This document shows, one piece after another, positions 36,015 through 43,090 of a DNA stretch of 64,000 bases; the first letter of the stretch is position 1; each line of letters starts with the position of its first letter. The translations under genes were made by a program, and so were the position numbers. The stretch lies in NCBI GenBank assembly GCA_031418715.1, contig JANOJL010000049.1, forward strand, positions 1 through 64,000, given 5' to 3'. Under the pieces are notes generated by a model. It searched no databases. It worked only from the letters and a program-made list of their open reading frames with translations, and was not told the DNA's origin. The stretch is from JANMDU01 sp031418715. GTDB taxonomy: Bacteria; Pseudomonadota; Gammaproteobacteria; Burkholderiales; Burkholderiaceae_C.

Positions 36015-36647
36015 CTATCTTTGTTCGGTTAGCATCAGGCGCAGCGCCAAACCTGCCAGCACCGTGGCCATCACAACTCTTTGAACGCGAAGCCAACCCG
36101 CGCTTCGCTGAAAAAACAGCGCGATGCCTGCCGCACCTGCCACGATCAAACCATTGACGACGATACTGAGTGAAATATGCGTCGCCGCCAACTGCAAGCC
36201 TTGCTGCAACACGCTGCCGCGCTCGGGATACAAAAACTGGCTGAAGATCGAAGTGAAGAAAACCAGTTGCTTCGGATTCAGCAGATTCGTCACCAAGCCC
36301 ATGCGAAACAATTTGGCAGCCGAGTCGTACGGTAATTCCTGTGCTTCAAACAATCCGCGTCCGCTAGGTCGAATGGCTTGCCAAGCCAGCCAAAGTAGAT
36401 ACGCTGCGCCTGCAAAACGAATCGCGTCAAACAGCAAAGGCATGGCAGCCATGACAGCCGTGAGCCCGACTGTTGCTGCCGCAATATGCACCACATTACC
36501 CGCCTGCACGCCCAGCACCGAAATCCAGCCCGCCACGCGCCCTTGACACAAAGCGCGCGACACGCAATACAACATATTGGGCCCCGGCGTGAGCATGATG
36601 GCCAGCGCAGCCAGGCAATACAAGAGCAGTTCACTGAAGCTCAGCAT
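36015..36647 (-). CDS. LysE/RhtB-family amino-acid exporter
   Basis: A 210-aa inner-membrane protein with about six hydrophobic helices and the family start AIMLTPGPNMLYCVSRALCQ followed by GWISVLGVQAGNVVHI. The family exports amino acids or related compounds; the substrate cannot be told from sequence. It is the last gene of the long minus-strand operon and overlaps the truncated LysE gene upstream by 7 bp. The two look like tandem duplicates. Confidence 0.92.
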   Translation of the reverse strand: MLSFSELLLYCLAALAIMLTPGPNMLYCVSRALCQGRVAGWISVLGVQAGNVVHIAAATVGLTAVMAAMPLLFDAIRFAGAAYLLWLAWQAIRPSGRGLFEAQELPYDSAAKLFRMGLVTNLLNPKQLVFFTSIFSQFLYPERGSVLQQGLQLAATHISLSIVVNGLIVAGAAGIALFFQRSAGWLRVQRVVMATVLAGLALRLMLTEQR

Positions 36648-37012
36648 CTTTTTCTCCCTTCAAATGCCAAGCGAACGGCCAATCCACCGAGCACGGCACC
36701 CATGATCCAACGCTGTGTTGCTATCCATCTGGGGCTTTGCGTCAAAAAGCGAGAGATGCCTGCTGCGCCCAACCACTTGATCAACTCAAACGCCAGCGGC
36801 ACCGCCAGCAACAAGGCCATCAAACCAAACGAAGCAGCCAGCAAATGCACCACAGAACCCAGCATCACACCACCCAAAGACAAGAAACCTGCTCGCCTCC
36901 CTTGGGTCATCGTACGCGAGAAGCAATAGACCATATTCGGGCTCGGCGTGAGCACCATGATCAGTGCAGCTGGGACGAAGAGGAGGATTTCTGAGGAAGT
37001 AAATAGCATCAA
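36641..37012 (-). pseudogene. LysE-family exporter with an internal deletion
   Basis: 123 aa against about 205-210 for the family. The first 85 or so residues (VLTPSPNMVYCFSRTMTQGR, LGGVMLGSVVHLLAASFGL) match LysE, then at KWLGAAG the sequence jumps to the C-terminal helix (RFLTQSPRWIATQRWIMGAV). About 85 residues covering two or three membrane helices are missing, but the frame is kept and the 4-bp overlap with the VOC gene is intact. It is probably non-functional, though a short membrane peptide could still be made. Confidence 0.75.
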
Positions 37013-37716
37013 AGACCTTTCGATTCGAGGGTGACGATGCCTTTGGGCGTTTGCAATGTAGCGATGAGATTGGGCGACCCAGATTGAACGCTGATGCCTT
37101 GCAGGCCGATAGCTTGGTAGGCCGCTTGTAATTCGGCGGCGTGTGGAGACACCATGCGCAGGTTTTGCAAAACGATTCCACTGTCAAGCATGCTTTGAGC
37201 AGGATGCACAGCCACCGCCGGCGATTCGTTGGGTGCGCCCCATTGCAGTAGGGTGGGCATGCCGCCGTGGAACAAGCGCTGTCCGTCTGCGCGAACGCAC
37301 ATCTGCCATTGCAGCAAACCAGCAGGTGTCATGCGGCTGGCTTGCACGGGAGGGCCTCGGTCGATACCCAGCGTCAGAAGAGCGGCGCAGGCCTTGCTCA
37401 CATCGGTTGTATTCGCCACGAAATGCACCAAGCTCGGGCTCAGCTTGAGTGCATCTTGCAACGCCTCAGAATCTAAGTCAAACCAGCGCTTACCCGTTAT
37501 ATTATTTACTCGGATCGCTCCTGAATTAATAGCAATAATTTCAAAGTAAGCGCGTGGAAAATTCACTGTAGCGATGCGAAACAAGCGGTTGTGTGTTCCA
37601 AACAAAGGATGCTCGCCGCCAGCGCCAGGCGTGATACCCAATGTGGCTTCGCACCAATCCACGCCTTCTTGCAAAGTGCGAGCGGCGACGACGAGATGAT
37701 CGAGCTGCGCATGCAT
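37009..37716 (-). CDS. VOC/glyoxalase-like protein with an in-frame repeat insert
   Basis: 235 aa from the ATG at 37716 (MHAQLDHLVVAARTLQEGVD); upstream in-frame sequence is an artefact over PhzF. It matches glyoxalase-like domain proteins (WCEATLGITPGAGGEHPLFG, GTHNRLFRIA, YFEIIAI). Right after YFEIIAI comes NSGAIRVNNITGKRWF, translated from a dispersed repeat (37479-37537), replacing the usual short loop before RWFDLD. Function is unknown. The start shares one base with the PhzF stop. Confidence 0.85.
   Translation of the reverse strand: MHAQLDHLVVAARTLQEGVDWCEATLGITPGAGGEHPLFGTHNRLFRIATVNFPRAYFEIIAINSGAIRVNNITGKRWFDLDSEALQDALKLSPSLVHFVANTTDVSKACAALLTLGIDRGPPVQASRMTPAGLLQWQMCVRADGQRLFHGGMPTLLQWGAPNESPAVAVHPAQSMLDSGIVLQNLRMVSPHAAELQAAYQAIGLQGISVQSGSPNLIATLQTPKGIVTLESKGL
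37479..37537 (+). repeat. Dispersed repeat, copy 11, inside the VOC gene
   Basis: GCTTACCCGTTATATTATT and CTCCTGAATTAATAGCAA. The element is antisense to the gene and is read as AINSGAIRVNNITGKRWF. Confidence 0.78.
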
Positions 37717-38588
37717 CAGAGCGATACCTTTCCGTCGATACAGGTGACGCTCGCGCCTCCGATCCAAATGTCTGCGCCGTCTTGACTCACGTGCACGCGC
37801 CCTGCGCGTGCGAGCGCTGTACCTTGCGCGGCTACGTAGTTCGGCGGAGCAATACCTGCGCCAATCAGCCATTGCGCGAGTGCGGCGTTGAGTGATCCCG
37901 TCACAGGATCTTCCGTCATACCGTTGTTACCTGGGAAGAAGGCGCGCACTTCGAACTGCGTATCACTGCCATCCTCTTGCGAGCCGATCACGCCGACTTT
38001 GCCGTGCGCTCCGACCACGCCAATATCCAAACCGGTAAGGATCGCTGCGTCAGGCTTGAGCGCGAGCACTGCCTCCGCCGAGCGCAGCATCACCCCGCGC
38101 CAGTTCGGCCCGTTATCGCACCAAGCATGCGCCACGATCTCGCTGCGTGCAACGCCTAGGCCGCGTGCAATCAAAACCACATCCGCTTCATCCAATGCGC
38201 CGCTTTTGATTAGCGCAGGCGCGGCAAATGCCAAGCGAGCATTCGCTGAATCACGCCGAATCTTTACCAGGCCAACGCCGCATTCCTGCACGATGCACTC
38301 ACTTTTTGGTTTTCCTCCTGCCTCCAACCATGCGTGGCAAGTACCCAGCGTCGGATGCCCCGCGAACGGCAGCTCGCGCCCGGGGCAGAAGATGCGCACT
38401 TTGTAATCAGCGCCCGCTTGCGTGGGCGGCAGCAAAAAAGTGCATTCGCTCAGGTTCGTCCAGTTGGTGAAATGCTGCATCTCCTCAACTGACAAGCCCG
38501 TGCCATCCAGCACCACGGCCAGTGGGTTTCCATAGTAAGGGCGAGCCGTGAAGACGTCGACTTGTTTGAAGGCGCGTTGTTTCATCAT
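37716..38588 (-). CDS. PhzF-family isomerase/epimerase-like protein
   Basis: A 290-aa protein of the diaminopimelate-epimerase fold. PhzF signatures are VDVFTARPYYGNPLAVVLD, NLSECTFLLPP with the catalytic Glu (Glu48), CPGRELPFAGHPTLGTCHAW and DPVTGSLNAALAQWL. Family members isomerise small metabolites such as the phenazine precursor, but no other phenazine gene is present, so the substrate here is open. It lies in an operon between a GST and the VOC gene. Confidence 0.93.
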   Translation of the reverse strand: MMKQRAFKQVDVFTARPYYGNPLAVVLDGTGLSVEEMQHFTNWTNLSECTFLLPPTQAGADYKVRIFCPGRELPFAGHPTLGTCHAWLEAGGKPKSECIVQECGVGLVKIRRDSANARLAFAAPALIKSGALDEADVVLIARGLGVARSEIVAHAWCDNGPNWRGVMLRSAEAVLALKPDAAILTGLDIGVVGAHGKVGVIGSQEDGSDTQFEVRAFFPGNNGMTEDPVTGSLNAALAQWLIGAGIAPPNYVAAQGTALARAGRVHVSQDGADIWIGGASVTCIDGKVSL

Positions 38589-38602
38589 GATTTTTAAAGA
38601 TG

Positions 38603-39238
38603 TCAGGTGATAGGCAGGTCAAATACACGTTTACTCGCAGGATGTGCCAGCAAAGGCGCGTACCAACGCTCAATGGCAGGGTAGGCAAGAGCATCACCGC
38701 TGGATGCGCGCACCGCCCACCAGCGATGCACTTCGCAGAGCATCGGAATATCTGCCATCGTGAGCGATTGGCCCGCCATAAAAGGCTGCTGCGAGAGATG
38801 CGCTTCTACGATGCTTAAGTCATGCTGCATCTTGCGTGTGAACTCTTCGATCAGCGCAGGATTGCGTTTCTCGGGCGCAATGCGAAACCATTGCACAAAG
38901 GGCGGGCCGCTGGCGCGGTTCAGTTCAGATTGCTGCCAATCCATCCAGCGCTCAGCATCGAAGCGCTGCTGTGGCTGAGATGGATACAGAGCACCGTTGG
39001 AATACTTCTCACATAAGTAGCGCACGATCACATTGCTCTCCCACAGCGTGAAATCACCATCTTGAAAAACGGGAATCATCGCGTTGGGATTCATCTTCTG
39101 AAACTCAGGTGTATTCACCACACCAAAAGCTGCGCCCGCATCCACCCGCTGGATCGGCAGATTCAAATACTGCGCAGTCCACATCACCTTGCGCACATTG
39201 ATGGAGCTGATGCGCCCCCAGAGCTTCAAAGCGCTCAC
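38603..39238 (-). CDS. Glutathione S-transferase family protein
   Basis: A 211-aa protein with an N-terminal thioredoxin-like domain (KLWGRISSINVRKVMW with the likely Ser/Asn catalytic region, NAMIPVFQDGDFTLWESNVI as the glutathione-binding PxxxDG-ES pattern) and an all-helical C-terminal domain (GQSLTMADIPMLCEVHRWW). The start overlaps the aminotransferase stop by 4 bp (ATGA). The role is probably detoxification or a glutathione-linked step in the operon's pathway. Confidence 0.93.
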   Translation of the reverse strand: MSALKLWGRISSINVRKVMWTAQYLNLPIQRVDAGAAFGVVNTPEFQKMNPNAMIPVFQDGDFTLWESNVIVRYLCEKYSNGALYPSQPQQRFDAERWMDWQQSELNRASGPPFVQWFRIAPEKRNPALIEEFTRKMQHDLSIVEAHLSQQPFMAGQSLTMADIPMLCEVHRWWAVRASSGDALAYPAIERWYAPLLAHPASKRVFDLPIT

Positions 39239-40443
39239 AGATGTTCCTTCAGCACAGCCGCCAAAGCCGCTACGCCGAGGTTGATTTGCTCCACGCTGGC
39301 TGTGACGAAGCTCAGGCGCAGGGTGTTGTGCTGCGGGTGATCAGCATAGAAGGCCGCGCCGGGCACGAAGGCGACGTTGCGCTCTACAGCGAGCGGCAGC
39401 AAGTCAACCGCGTTCATATGCGCGGGCAGAGTGAGCCAGAGAAACATGCCGCCGCTGGGTTGATTCCATTCAATGCCCGTGCCTGCAAGCTCGCGTTGCA
39501 AAGCGGCGAGCATCGCTTCGCATTGCGATTTGTAGAGTGCGCGGATGGTGGGCACATGGCGGTCAATGAAGCCGTCTTTCAATACTTCTGCCACGAGGCG
39601 TTGGTTGAAACTGGGTGTGTGCAGATCGGCGGCTTGCTTGGCTTGCAGGAGCTTGGGGTAGAGCGCCTTGGGAGCGACGAGGAAGCCCAAGCGCAGGCCG
39701 GGCGCGAGCGTTTTGCTAAAAGATCCCATGTAGATGCCGCCATCGGGGTTACGGGCGGTGAGCGATGCGGGTGGCGGTGTGTCAAACCACAAGTCGCCAT
39801 AGGGGTTGTCTTCCAGGATGGGCAGGCCGATCTCGCGCGCTGCCTGCGAGAGCGCGGCTCTTCGCGCTTCGCTCATGCTGCGGCCTGTGGGGTTTTGATA
39901 ATTCGGGATCACATAGAGAAAGCGTGCATCTTTTGCTTTGCTTTTTACGTCATCAATCCGAACGCCTTCTTCATCGCTTGCAATGCTCACATACTTCGGC
40001 TCCATCGGCGTAAAGGCTTGCAATGCACCAAGATAAGCGGGTGTCTCTACCAAGACTGGCGAATCTTTATCGATCAAAATCTTAGCAACCAAATCCAGCG
40101 CTTGCTGAGAGCCGGTGGTGATCAGCACTTGATCAGCATCCACATTCCAAGCCACGCCTGCTGCTGCGCTTTGCTTGGAAAGCTGCTGCGCCACAAATTC
40201 GCGCAAAGCCGGGAAGCCTTCGCTGGCTGCATATTGCAAAGCTGCTTGCCCGTCTTTGGCAAGCACTTCCGCGCAAGCCTTTGCAAACTCAGCAATCGGA
40301 AAGGTCTTGGGCGAAGGCAAGCCGCCCGCAAAACTGATGATGCCAGGCTTTTCCGTCACCTTCAAAATCTCGCGGATCACCGAAGGATTCATGCGCTCTG
40401 CGCGCGCTGCTAGTTTCCAATGCGTCATCGGATTTGTTGTCAT
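39235..40443 (-). CDS. PLP-dependent aminotransferase, class I/II (2-aminoadipate/LysN type)
   Basis: 402 aa from the ATG at 40443, chosen because GGAG lies 6 nt before it and the cupin stop ends 1 nt upstream; an ATG at 40467 would overlap the cupin gene. Features: PGIISFAGGLPSPKTFP, YAASEGFPALREFVA, the PLP aldimine region YVIPNYQNPTGRSMS and the Schiff-base Lys in MGSFSKTLAPGLRLGF. Similar enzymes act on 2-aminoadipate, kynurenine or branched/aromatic amino acids. The substrate is not evident. Confidence 0.93.
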   Translation of the reverse strand: MTTNPMTHWKLAARAERMNPSVIREILKVTEKPGIISFAGGLPSPKTFPIAEFAKACAEVLAKDGQAALQYAASEGFPALREFVAQQLSKQSAAAGVAWNVDADQVLITTGSQQALDLVAKILIDKDSPVLVETPAYLGALQAFTPMEPKYVSIASDEEGVRIDDVKSKAKDARFLYVIPNYQNPTGRSMSEARRAALSQAAREIGLPILEDNPYGDLWFDTPPPASLTARNPDGGIYMGSFSKTLAPGLRLGFLVAPKALYPKLLQAKQAADLHTPSFNQRLVAEVLKDGFIDRHVPTIRALYKSQCEAMLAALQRELAGTGIEWNQPSGGMFLWLTLPAHMNAVDLLPLAVERNVAFVPGAAFYADHPQHNTLRLSFVTASVEQINLGVAALAAVLKEHL

Positions 40444-40444
40444 A

Positions 40445-40693
40445 TCACTCTCCACCTTGTTGACCATAAAACACCACCCAAGTCACAAAAGCATCGCTGA
40501 AATTTTCAAAGCGATGCTCAACCCCTGCTGCTACAAAAAACGCATCACCAGCAGCGCAATCGGAGCGTTGCCCATTAATCACGATCTGCCCTGTGCCACC
40601 CGCCATCATGGTGACGAAAGGCGCGCCTTGCGGATACTTCTCGGTCGCAGTAGCGGGCAGGCGCTTTAGAGCCTGATGGATGCTGACTTTCAT
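40445..40693 (-). CDS. Small cupin-domain protein
   Basis: An 82-aa single-domain cupin: ALKRLPATATEKYPQGAPFV, GGTGQIVINGQRSDCAAGDA, FFVAAGVEHRFENFSD. The second cupin motif with G(x)5Hx is clear (AAGVEHRF). It may bind metal and a small ligand. It overlaps the DJ-1 gene by 4 bp and sits 1 nt before the aminotransferase, so all are co-translated. Confidence 0.88.
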   Translation of the reverse strand: MKVSIHQALKRLPATATEKYPQGAPFVTMMAGGTGQIVINGQRSDCAAGDAFFVAAGVEHRFENFSDAFVTWVVFYGQQGGE

Positions 40694-41316
40694 GGCTGTA
40701 CCCCCTGCGGTAGCAAACGCGGCTCAATATGCGACAGCCCACGTTGCACGTAAATCTCTTTCTCGCCCACCGGCGCGAAATAATGCAACACCTCACGCGC
40801 CGCCTCCAAGCCCCTGAGCCTCGCAATCAGCCAAGCGCTCACGTATTGCGCAGACAGGCAGCCGCCTGCGGTGGCCAGATTGCCGCTGGCGAAAAACGGC
40901 TGATTCACGATATTTGCGCCAGCAGCTTGCACCCACGGCTTGCTCGTTAAATCCGTGCAGGCTGGTATCTGCTGGAGCAGGCCCAGCTTGGCCATCAAAA
41001 ATGTACCTGAGCATTGCGACACGATCAACTGGCGCTGCGGATCGAGTTTGATTTGGCTCATGATCTCAAGATTCGCCGCCACTTCGCGCGTCTTCATGCC
41101 GCTGCCAAGCAATACCGCATCGGCGTTCGCGCACTCAGGAAGCAACTCATGCGCATCCAAAGTCAATCCGTTCATGGACGTGACGCGCGGCGCAGGGCTG
41201 CAAATTTTCACTTTCCACGTAACGTCGCCCAGCAGCGATATACGGCTAAGCATGCCGTACGCGATCAATGAATCTAGCTCGTTGAATCCATCAAAAGTCA
41301 AAATAGAAATCTTCAT
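40690..41316 (-). CDS. DJ-1/PfpI-family protein
   Basis: A 208-aa glutamine-amidotransferase-like fold. MKISILTFDGFNELDSLIAY gives the acidic residue of the active site, and the nucleophile Cys is in QLIVSQCSGTFLMAKLGLLQ; GGNLATAGGCLSAQY-like sequence follows. Relatives are isonitrile hydratases, transcription co-regulators or stress proteins, so the exact activity is open. The start overlaps a short cupin-like reading frame by 26 bp. Confidence 0.9.
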   Translation of the reverse strand: MKISILTFDGFNELDSLIAYGMLSRISLLGDVTWKVKICSPAPRVTSMNGLTLDAHELLPECANADAVLLGSGMKTREVAANLEIMSQIKLDPQRQLIVSQCSGTFLMAKLGLLQQIPACTDLTSKPWVQAAGANIVNQPFFASGNLATAGGCLSAQYVSAWLIARLRGLEAAREVLHYFAPVGEKEIYVQRGLSHIEPRLLPQGVQP

Positions 41317-41419
41317 TTTGAATCAATCCACAATAAACAACTTCGCCCCCAGCGGTTTTCTCTTCAGCGGGAATCTGAGCCCAATCCGCGGTGTTGAAAG
41401 GCATGTTCTGCATCTTCAT
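41291..41419 (-). pseudogene. Vestige of a cupin gene N-terminus
   Basis: A 42-aa reading frame whose ATG overlaps the EamA stop (ATGA). It begins MKMQNMPFNTADWAQIPAEE and reads EVVYCGLIQN, close to the start of larger cupins that pair with DJ-1 proteins, and then stops 26 bp inside the DJ-1 gene. It is probably what is left after a deletion, kept because it couples translation of the EamA and DJ-1 genes. Confidence 0.55.
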
Positions 41420-42378
41420 GTGGTAGCTCTCTGCGCTGTGCCCACGGGCATTTTCTTGCCAACATACACCGTGGCAATGACAGCGATGGCAAATATCAGG
41501 GTCATTGCGTCGAGCCGCTCGCCCACTAATGGTACGGCGAAGAGCAGACTCAAAAACGGTTGAATCAATTGCACTTGGCTTACGCGCACTGCGCCCAAGG
41601 CCAGTGCGCGATACCAAGCGAAGAAACCGATCCACATGGAAAACAATGCGACATAGGCAAAGCCGATCCAGCTCATTGTGGCGATTGCTGCAGGCTGCGC
41701 AGGCGCAAAGATCCAAGCCATCGGTAGCGTCAGTGGCAAGCTGCTCACCAGCACCCAGCAAATCACTTGCTCCGAGCCCAAGCGCGGCGTGAGGCGCGCG
41801 CCGCCGATGTAGCCAAAAGCGCCCGTGGTCATAGCGATGATGAGATAAATATTCGCTGCACCCAGATAGAAGCCACCTGTGGCTTGCCACTGCCGCCAGA
41901 CCATGAAAGAGAGCACGAGGCCACTGCCAAAAATTGCGCAAGCCCAAAAGCCTTTGGAAGGGCGCTGCTTAAACCAAAGAGCGCCTAGCACGGCTGTGGA
42001 GAGCGGAAGCAATGCCGTGACGACAGCGCCATGCGTGCTGGGCACATAGCGCAGCGCGAGCGCGAGAAACAGCGGAAAGCCCACGATCACGCCAAAAGCT
42101 GTCATGGCCACCAGCGGCCATTCAGCGCGGGTGGGGATGTTGAGCTTGCCGCGAGAATGTTGCCAGAGCAGATAGAGCACAGAAAGCAAGCCCGCCACTG
42201 CAGCGCGCCCAAACGTGACAAACCAAGGCGAGAGCTGGGGCGCATCTACGCTGCCAACGGCCAAGCGAGTGAAAGGCAGTGTGGCGGCAAAAAGCGTGAC
42301 GCCGATCAAGCCCCACCAAAGCCAAGCGGAGGTTTCATGGACGAGCGCTTCTTTTTCTTTCGCTGCGTTCATCGGCAA
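41416..42378 (-). CDS. EamA/DMT-family transporter
   Basis: A 320-aa inner-membrane protein with about ten helices and two EamA repeats (AAVAGLLSVLYLLW and LFLALALRYVPSTHGAVVTA in the first; QPFLSLLFAVPLVGERLDAM in the second). The latter PFLSLLFAVPLxGE pattern is typical of drug/metabolite exporters. It starts 4 nt after the LysE stop. An export role for an amino acid or metabolite fits its neighbours. Confidence 0.92.
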   Translation of the reverse strand: MPMNAAKEKEALVHETSAWLWWGLIGVTLFAATLPFTRLAVGSVDAPQLSPWFVTFGRAAVAGLLSVLYLLWQHSRGKLNIPTRAEWPLVAMTAFGVIVGFPLFLALALRYVPSTHGAVVTALLPLSTAVLGALWFKQRPSKGFWACAIFGSGLVLSFMVWRQWQATGGFYLGAANIYLIIAMTTGAFGYIGGARLTPRLGSEQVICWVLVSSLPLTLPMAWIFAPAQPAAIATMSWIGFAYVALFSMWIGFFAWYRALALGAVRVSQVQLIQPFLSLLFAVPLVGERLDAMTLIFAIAVIATVYVGKKMPVGTAQRATT

Positions 42379-42382
42379 GCTT

Positions 42383-42982
42383 TCATACGGTGATCATCCA
42401 TGCAGCGGTCACGACCAATACCAAAGCCATCACGCGGTTAAACCAAAGCAACCTTGCGCCCTGCGCCAGCCAGCCGCGCAATGCTGCGCCGATCACCGCG
42501 TAGGTCAAGTTGCTGAAAAATGCGAAGGCCATCAGCGTGGGCAATATAACGACCAAGCGCGGCCAGAAATCAGCCTTGCCTGCGAGCCAGCCGGCCACCA
42601 CCGACAACGCAAACATCCACGCCTTGATGTTCACAAACTGCAAAGCCGCGCCTTGCCAAAACGTCACGTTCAATTTGGCTTCATCTGCTTTCGCCAGTGA
42701 GCCACTGCCCGATAGCTTGAACGCAAGCCACAGCAAATAAGCCACGCCCACCGCTTTGACCAACCACACCAAAATCGGCGCGGCGACAAGTAGCGCACCG
42801 AGGCCAAAAGCGCAAAGCAACACCAGCACGCCCCAGCCAATCGGCACAGCGCATACAAAGCGCATGGCTCGCGGCAAGCCGTAGTTGGCTGCCAGAGCTG
42901 TGGATAGCGTCGTGTTCGGGCCGGGGGAAAAGCTCATCGCCGTTCCGAGCGCTAGCAGGGCAGTGAATTCAGTCCAAGGCAT
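42383..42982 (-). CDS. LysE-family translocator
   Basis: A 199-aa membrane exporter with six hydrophobic segments and the family motif AMSFSPGPNTTLSTALAANY, then GLPRAMRFVCAVPIGWGVL. It is the first gene of the minus-strand operon, divergent from the MocR regulator, which makes it a likely main target of that regulator. Confidence 0.92.
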   Translation of the reverse strand: MPWTEFTALLALGTAMSFSPGPNTTLSTALAANYGLPRAMRFVCAVPIGWGVLVLLCAFGLGALLVAAPILVWLVKAVGVAYLLWLAFKLSGSGSLAKADEAKLNVTFWQGAALQFVNIKAWMFALSVVAGWLAGKADFWPRLVVILPTLMAFAFFSNLTYAVIGAALRGWLAQGARLLWFNRVMALVLVVTAAWMITV

Positions 42983-43090
42983 GTTGTATTGAAAAATATA
43001 AAAATTGAATGTACATTAGAAAGCAATACACCTGCAGTACAGATAAGCAATTCAGTTCATCATCTGTATTGCTCATGAAGGGGATACACC
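42983..43090. promoter_or_regulatory. Divergent regulatory region with TGTATTG-type operators
   Basis: Perfect 9-bp inverted arms AGCAATACA (43022-43030) and TGTATTGCT (43065-43073) flank a third related site, CAGTACAG (43035-43042, CTGTACTG on the other strand). A fourth TTGTATTG begins at 42984. Copies of yTGTAyTG in both orientations between a MocR-type gene and its divergent operon are what MocR autoregulation would need. Confidence 0.6.

Noticed and set aside
37717..37872. N-terminal extension of the VOC protein
   Set aside because: The extension is Arg-rich, lies entirely over the PhzF gene and lacks homology; the ATG at 37716 gives the normal domain start.
39241..40413. A 390-codon plus-strand reading frame antisense to the aminotransferase
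   Set aside because: The opposite strand has all aminotransferase motifs and operon overlaps; the antisense translation has no family features.
41420..41947. Upstream extension of the small cupin-like frame
   Set aside because: It is antisense-free but out of frame within the EamA gene, with no domain; only the part from 41419 looks genuine.
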